Shown here: positions 30,149 to 32,855 of the stretch, one piece after another | How the letters are laid out: each line of letters starts with the position of its first letter | How positions within the stretch are numbered: position 1 is the stretch's first letter | Source of the DNA: a virus | Strand: one strand, 5' to 3' | IMG/VR virus record: IMGVR_UViG_3300029945_000037 | Location: 1-32,855 of that record | Length of the DNA stretch: 32,855 nucleotides | Notes under the pieces: model-generated | What the model saw: only the letters and a program-made list of their open reading frames with translations | What the model was told of the DNA's origin: nothing | Database searches by the model: none | Made by a program: the position numbers and the translations under genes

Positions 30149-30429
30149 GGCAGCACCGGCTCGCCGACATCGCGGCAGATCGCCTCCCACACCACAACAC
30201 CAGCGTGCGCGCCCCACCCAAGCAGCACAGCCGCATAGCGCGGGCTTTGGCCCTGCGATACAATCTCTGCCAAGTCAGCCTTGAGCGGGGCCATCAGCCT
30301 GCGTGCGCGCGTACCAGACAGGCGCAGCGCCTTTTGCGCGCTTGCAATATTCTTGCCTTCGCTGAATGCGGCCAGCAGCGCGGCAGTGGCGCGGGCGTTG
30401 GCTTCGGCGTTGCTGCCGGCGCGGGTCAT
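30145..30429 (-). CDS. Small HTH-like protein before the methyltransferase
   Basis: A 94-aa protein that starts in an ATGA overlap with the RuvC-like gene and ends in a GTGA overlap with the methyltransferase. Its first half contains a helix-turn-helix-like stretch (AALLAAFSEGKNIASAQKAL, then RLSGTRARRLMAPLKADLAE). The rest (SPRYAAVLLGWGAHAGVVVW) is more hydrophobic. Terminase-small-subunit or control-protein roles are conceivable; context suggests a regulator or partner of the DNA-modifying genes. No firm family assignment. Confidence 0.65.
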   Translation of the reverse strand: MTRAGSNAEANARATAALLAAFSEGKNIASAQKALRLSGTRARRLMAPLKADLAEIVSQGQSPRYAAVLLGWGAHAGVVVWEAICRDVGEPVLP

Positions 30430-30896
30430 ACGATCCCCGCTTGCAGCGCGTATTGCCCGAGCAGCGCGGCCTCTGCCGCCCCGTCATCTTTGGCCCGGGC
30501 GAAAAATGTCTTGGCGTGCTGTGGCCACAGTTCGCGGGCCATCGCCAGCGAGCGCCCTTTGAACTTTGCGTTGGTTTCGCCGTATTCGCGGCGCAAGCCT
30601 AACCCGCCTTTCCAGTCGACAGGCCGGATCAGCACAGGCTCGACGTCGAGCGCGATGCACACCCCCAGCAATTCGCCGTAGGACTTGCCAAAATTGAACG
30701 ACGCAGGGCCAGACTGGCCCGGCGCGCCGTTGACCTGCTCGATCACGACGCGAACCGACAAGTCTTTGTCCGCTGGCTTGAGCCAACCGACGAGGTCGGC
30801 GGCGCTGGCCCTCGACATGCTGGCAAGGTCGCCGCGCACAAAGCAGGCGATACCCCCAGACTTGCCGGGGTCGATCGCCAAAAGGACTTGAGTCAT
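30426..30896 (-). CDS. RuvC-like Holliday junction nuclease
   Basis: A 156-aa RNase H-fold nuclease. ATG 30896 in an ATGA overlap was chosen over an upstream in-frame start. The acidic active site is laid out as in RuvC: D9 in LLAIDPGKSGG, E53 in VVIEQVNG, and a C-terminal KDDGAAEAALLG with D137/D138 and E142. Between them lies the GKSYGELLGV segment typical of phage RuvC-like proteins. It probably resolves branched DNA before packaging, working with the replication and recombination proteins of this arm. Confidence 0.86.
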   Translation of the reverse strand: MTQVLLAIDPGKSGGIACFVRGDLASMSRASAADLVGWLKPADKDLSVRVVIEQVNGAPGQSGPASFNFGKSYGELLGVCIALDVEPVLIRPVDWKGGLGLRREYGETNAKFKGRSLAMARELWPQHAKTFFARAKDDGAAEAALLGQYALQAGIV

Positions 30897-31633
30897 ACGC
30901 TTGGCTCCGGCAGGGCGAGCACTTCGGGTTCGTCGTCGGACAGCCACAGAACGAGGCGGCCAAACTGCCACGCTGATTCAGCGTCCCAAGCAGCGGCCCG
31001 AGCAGCGTCCCAAGCAGCGGCCCGAGCAGCGTCCCAAGCAGCGTCCCAAGCAGCGTCCCAAGCAGCGGCCCTAGCGGCGTCCCGGGCAGCGGCCCTAGCG
31101 GTGGCCCTAGCGGTGGCCCAAGCAGCGTCCCGGGCAGCGGCCCTAGCGGTGGCCCTAGCGGTGGCCCAAGCAGCGTCCCAAGCAGCGGCCCGAGCAGCGG
31201 CCCTAGCGGCGTCCCGGGCAGCGTCCCAAGCAGCGTCCCGGGCAGCGGCCCTAGCGGTGGCCCTAGCGGCGTCCCGGGCAGCGGCCCTAGCGGCGTCCCC
31301 AGCAGCGTCAGAAACCTCGCCGTTCGCAAACGCTCGGGCCGCCTCGATCGCTTGCGCGGGGCGCAGATCGGAAGGCGCTACCTTGTAAAATATAGGCAGG
31401 ACGCGCGCGGCGCAGTCCGCAAGCCACAGTCGCAGGCGCCGCTCGACCGCCGGGTCTTTCCGCGCTTGGGCGGCCGCCACCCAAACAAGATCATCGAACG
31501 TGCAGCCTGCCGCGCGTGCTTGAGCCGCGGTAATCGGCGCGTCGGCGGGCAGGTGTTTGAGCGCGTAGGCATAGCGGCCCGCGCAGGGGTTAAGTGCGCC
31601 GACCTCGGCCAGAGTAAGAGCAAAAAAAGGCAT
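30893..31633 (-). CDS. Protein with 27 Ala-rich tetrapeptide repeats (immunity-like family)
   Basis: A 246-aa protein starting at ATG 31633 with GGGAGGA upstream. The N-terminal ~115 residues form a compact domain (MPFFALTLAEVGALNPCAGR, ITAAQARAAGCTFDDLVWVA, RLRLWLADCAARVL). The middle is a near-perfect run of A-(R/W)-(D/A)-A units: 27 copies of a 12-base unit at 30981-31304. It should form a long, Trp- and Arg-striped alanine helix. A short C-terminal part follows (ESAWQFGRLVLWLSDDEPEV). Proteins with such Ala/Trp/Arg/Asp repeats are sometimes named putative immunity proteins in phages and bacteria; the function is unknown. Confidence 0.75.
   Translation of the reverse strand: MPFFALTLAEVGALNPCAGRYAYALKHLPADAPITAAQARAAGCTFDDLVWVAAAQARKDPAVERRLRLWLADCAARVLPIFYKVAPSDLRPAQAIEAARAFANGEVSDAAGDAARAAARDAARATARAAARDAAWDAARDAARAAARAAAWDAAWATARATARAAARDAAWATARATARAAARDAARAAAWDAAWDAAWDAARAAAWDAARAAAWDAESAWQFGRLVLWLSDDEPEVLALPEPSV
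30981..31304 (-). repeat. Tandem 12-base repeat inside the Ala-rich gene, 27 units
   Basis: Twenty-seven consecutive 12-base units, written on the plus strand as GCG(T/G)CCC(A/G/T)AGC(A/G) with small variations. In the minus-strand gene each unit encodes one A-(W/R)-(D/A)-A tetrapeptide. The variation falls on two codons only, so the array is maintained both as DNA repeat and as protein pattern; slippage is the likely source of copy change. Confidence 0.9.
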
Positions 31634-31691
31634 TCGATCCTCCCGAATCAGTGCGGAAATGTTTGGCAGTTTTCGCGCTGATTTGTAAAAC

Positions 31692-31730
31692 AAAAAACCC
31701 GATCAATCCGCAAAGGTTGATCGGGTTTTT
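31692..31730 (-). terminator. Strong, probably bidirectional terminator
   Basis: A 14-bp perfect stem (plus 31693-31706 with 31717-31730) around a 10-base loop. It has T-runs at both ends: TTTTTTG on the minus strand and GGTTTTT on the plus strand. It lies 4 bases after the 50-aa gene stop and 59 bases before the Ala-rich gene. It divides the minus-strand operon. Confidence 0.9.
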
Positions 31731-31733
31731 CGA

Positions 31734-31886
31734 TTAGTCGAATAAGTAAGAAAGCATTTCGAGCAAGCGCGCCACAGTCATGTTCTCCATTTCCTCGCGC
31801 ACTCTTTCCGGGTCGTGGTACTCGAAACCTAACTGAGTCTCGATCCGCTCTTGCAGTGTTGCCAGAGCCTTCTGCGCCTCCGTCAT
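31734..31886 (-). CDS. 50-aa acidic helical protein
   Basis: A short gene read directly from the minus strand. ATG 31886 has AGGAGG just upstream, overlapping the end of the HTH gene's stop region (31895). The product is a charged helix (MTEAQKALATLQERIETQLG, then YHDPERVREEMENMTVARLL) and ends LSYLFD. No motif was recognised. A strong terminator follows at once, marking the end of the first transcript of the arm. Confidence 0.72.
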   Translation of the reverse strand: MTEAQKALATLQERIETQLGFEYHDPERVREEMENMTVARLLEMLSYLFD

Positions 31887-31894
31887 AAAACCTC

Positions 31895-32290
31895 CTATCC
31901 CAGCGCCTTGCGCGCCGTCTGTATCTGCGCCTCGGCAAAGTCCAACAGTGCGTGAAACCGGGCGCGCTGGTCAGGCTTGAACCGCTCGGGCACGCGCCCG
32001 GCGCCCATCGCCTGAACCGTCGATTTCGGCAGGCCGATCTCTTTGCCGATCTCCTCGTTGCTCATGCGGGCGTTAAGGAAGGTGGCCAGCGCGCCGTAGC
32101 TGGCCCGCTCGTCGCGGATCACCCAGGCGGCGCGCTTGCGGCACGCCTTCACCCACGCTTGGTCGGTGGTGTCGTAGCCTTCGAGGTCCAGGATCATCTC
32201 GATTGCCGCCATGTCATCCTTGTTGCCAGGGATGCACGCGGCCAGCCGCTCGATCAGTGCGGCTGGCAGGCTTTCGACTGGCGGGTTCAT
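31895..32290 (-). CDS. HTH protein, probable regulator
   Basis: A 131-aa protein. ATG 32290 lies in an ATGA overlap with the 36-aa gene and has an AAGGA-type site upstream. The helical N-terminal half (LPAALIERLAACIPGNKDDM, AAIEMILDLEGYDTT) is followed by a helix-turn-helix of Xre-like type (NARMSNEEIGKEIGLPKSTV, QAMGAGRVPERF) and a closing helix (RARFHALLDFAEAQIQTARK). It could control expression of the early arm. Other DNA-binding roles fit equally well. Confidence 0.72.
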   Translation of the reverse strand: MNPPVESLPAALIERLAACIPGNKDDMAAIEMILDLEGYDTTDQAWVKACRKRAAWVIRDERASYGALATFLNARMSNEEIGKEIGLPKSTVQAMGAGRVPERFKPDQRARFHALLDFAEAQIQTARKALG

Positions 32291-32397
32291 TCCTTCGTTT
32301 CCTTCTCTTTGCGGGCCTCGGCCCAGGTTTTGCCGTCGGCCCGTTTCAGGGGCCAAACGTCGTCGCGCGATCGGCGCGGTTCGTGCTGGTATATCAT
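32287..32397 (-). CDS. 36-aa basic peptide gene
   Basis: A very short frame joined at both ends by ATGA overlaps: start with the pentapeptide-repeat gene stop (32394-32397) and stop with the HTH gene start (32287-32290). It encodes a charged peptide ([20 protein letters not shown], then [16 protein letters not shown]). The double ATGA coupling is the main support. No function can be given. Confidence 0.6.
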   Translation of the reverse strand: MIYQHEPRRSRDDVWPLKRADGKTWAEARKEKETKE

Positions 32398-32855
32398 GCG
32401 CTTGCTTCCAGGTAAGCGATCGCCGCCAAGATCAGCGCCTTGCCGGCGGCAAAGTGCGCGGCCTCGGCGTCACCTTCCAACACCTTGAATGCCTCCAAGG
32501 ACCAAGCGCGGCACCCGACTTCAACGTGAGTCGGGAACACAAGCGCGGGGTATTCGCCGCCCAGCACCCGAATCGGCGGGCGGCGCAGCAGTTCAAAACC
32601 CTTGCGCTTCGCCCGCGACAGGTCCGCCCCCGACAGGTCCGCCCCCGACAGGTTCGCCTGCGACAGGTTCGCCTGCGACAGGTTCGCCTGCGACAGGTCC
32701 GCCCCCGACAGGTCCGCCCCCGACAGGTTCGCCTGCGACAGGTTCGCCGACGGCAGGTTCGCCCCCGACAGGTCCGCCCGCGACAGGTTCGCCTGCGACA
32801 GGTTCGCCTGCGACAGGTTCGCCTGCGACAGGTTCGCCAGCGACAGGTCCGCCCG
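32394..32855 (-). CDS. Pentapeptide-repeat protein (5' end outside window)
   Basis: The frame is open from the window edge (codon CGG at 32855-32853) to TGA at 32394-32396, 153 codons seen. About 16 pentapeptides A(D/N)LS(Q/G/R) follow each other, the central hallmark of the right-handed quadrilateral beta-helix fold that mimics DNA in MfpA/Qnr proteins. The C-terminal 70 residues form a globular part ([40 protein letters not shown], then [13 protein letters not shown]). In a phage this could bind or protect gyrase or another DNA-binding partner, but many such repeats have no known function. Confidence 0.85.
   Translation of the reverse strand, partial: RADLSLANLSQANLSQANLSQANLSRADLSGANLPSANLSQANLSGADLSGADLSQANLSQANLSQANLSGADLSGADLSRAKRKGFELLRRPPIRVLGGEYPALVFPTHVEVGCRAWSLEAFKVLEGDAEAAHFAAGKALILAAIAYLEASA
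32616..32855 (-). repeat. Tandem 15-base repeat, about 16 units, running off the window
   Basis: Plus-strand unit GC(C/G)x(C/G)CGACAGGT(T/C)C repeated about 16 times, each coding for one pentapeptide A(D/N)LS(Q/G/R). One unit is variant (GGCAGGT near 32752). The array continues beyond the window end. Confidence 0.9.

Noticed and set aside
30981-31304. CRISPR-like array or iteron origin
   Set aside because: Units are 12 bases, directly adjoining, without spacers, in phase with codons of a gene; this is a coding tandem repeat.
30888-31388. 166-codon plus-strand frame across the 12-base repeat
   Set aside because: A 12-base repeat keeps all frames open, so an open antisense frame is automatic. 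The minus-strand gene has a start, ribosome site and non-repeat domains.
31634-31691. Promoter between the terminator and the Ala-rich gene
   Set aside because: TTTACA occurs near the right place on the minus strand, but no acceptable -10 box follows at the usual spacing.
32616-32855. Regulatory or origin iterons at the window end
   Set aside because: The 15-base period encodes regular pentapeptide repeats in one frame, which fully explains the pattern.

Overview
The window is about 33 kb of a GC-rich double-stranded DNA tailed phage (or prophage) with a short-tail, podovirus-type gene plan. No host gene, tRNA, rRNA, integrase, CRISPR array or insertion sequence was seen. The host is not identifiable from the sequence alone; the base composition and the kinds of proteins would fit a GC-rich proteobacterium, perhaps an alphaproteobacterium (inference only).

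The window has two convergent arms that meet near position 19,180. The left arm (1-19,184, plus strand) is the virion module. It starts inside an N4-gp56-type major capsid gene, followed by a strong hairpin (1148-1187). Next come two small proteins, a head-tail adaptor (tail tubular A type), a tail nozzle/hub protein, three fibre or spike genes with small partners, a GNAT-fold protein, and three internal-virion/DNA-ejection candidates of 300, 424 and 1027 aa. The order adaptor - nozzle - GNAT - three ejection proteins parallels T7 genes 11-12-13-14-15-16, with the fibre genes inserted in the middle. The arm ends with an unexpected PurD-like ATP-grasp enzyme and a small protein.

The right arm (19,173-32,855, minus strand) is the DNA metabolism module. 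In transcription order, from the window end, it holds: a pentapeptide-repeat protein (cut by the window), a 36-aa protein, an HTH protein, a 50-aa protein, a bidirectional-looking terminator, an alanine-rich protein with 27 tetrapeptide repeats, a RuvC-like nuclease, a small HTH-like protein, a cytosine-5 DNA methyltransferase, an HNH-like endonuclease, a SNF2-type helicase, a linker protein, a DUF2800 PD-(D/E)XK nuclease, a DUF2815 single-stranded DNA-binding protein, a terminator, a 50-aa protein, a NUMOD4 remnant, a family A DNA polymerase, a Cys-rich 58-aa protein, a small winged-helix protein, a PrimPol-ATPase primase/helicase, a DUF6378 protein and two small proteins. Nearly every junction is a 4-base ATGA/GTGA overlap or a very short gap, so translation is probably coupled.

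The most interesting points are the nearly full-length PurD-like ATP-grasp protein at the end of the virion operon, a second conserved-looking reading frame nested inside the methyltransferase gene, a DnaJ-type CxxCxGxG zinc-binding insert in the DNA polymerase, a Sec-type signal peptide on a YadA-head-like fibre protein, and Ig-like inserts in both the capsid and nozzle proteins. Several genes shorter than 60 codons were found by reading the sequence directly.
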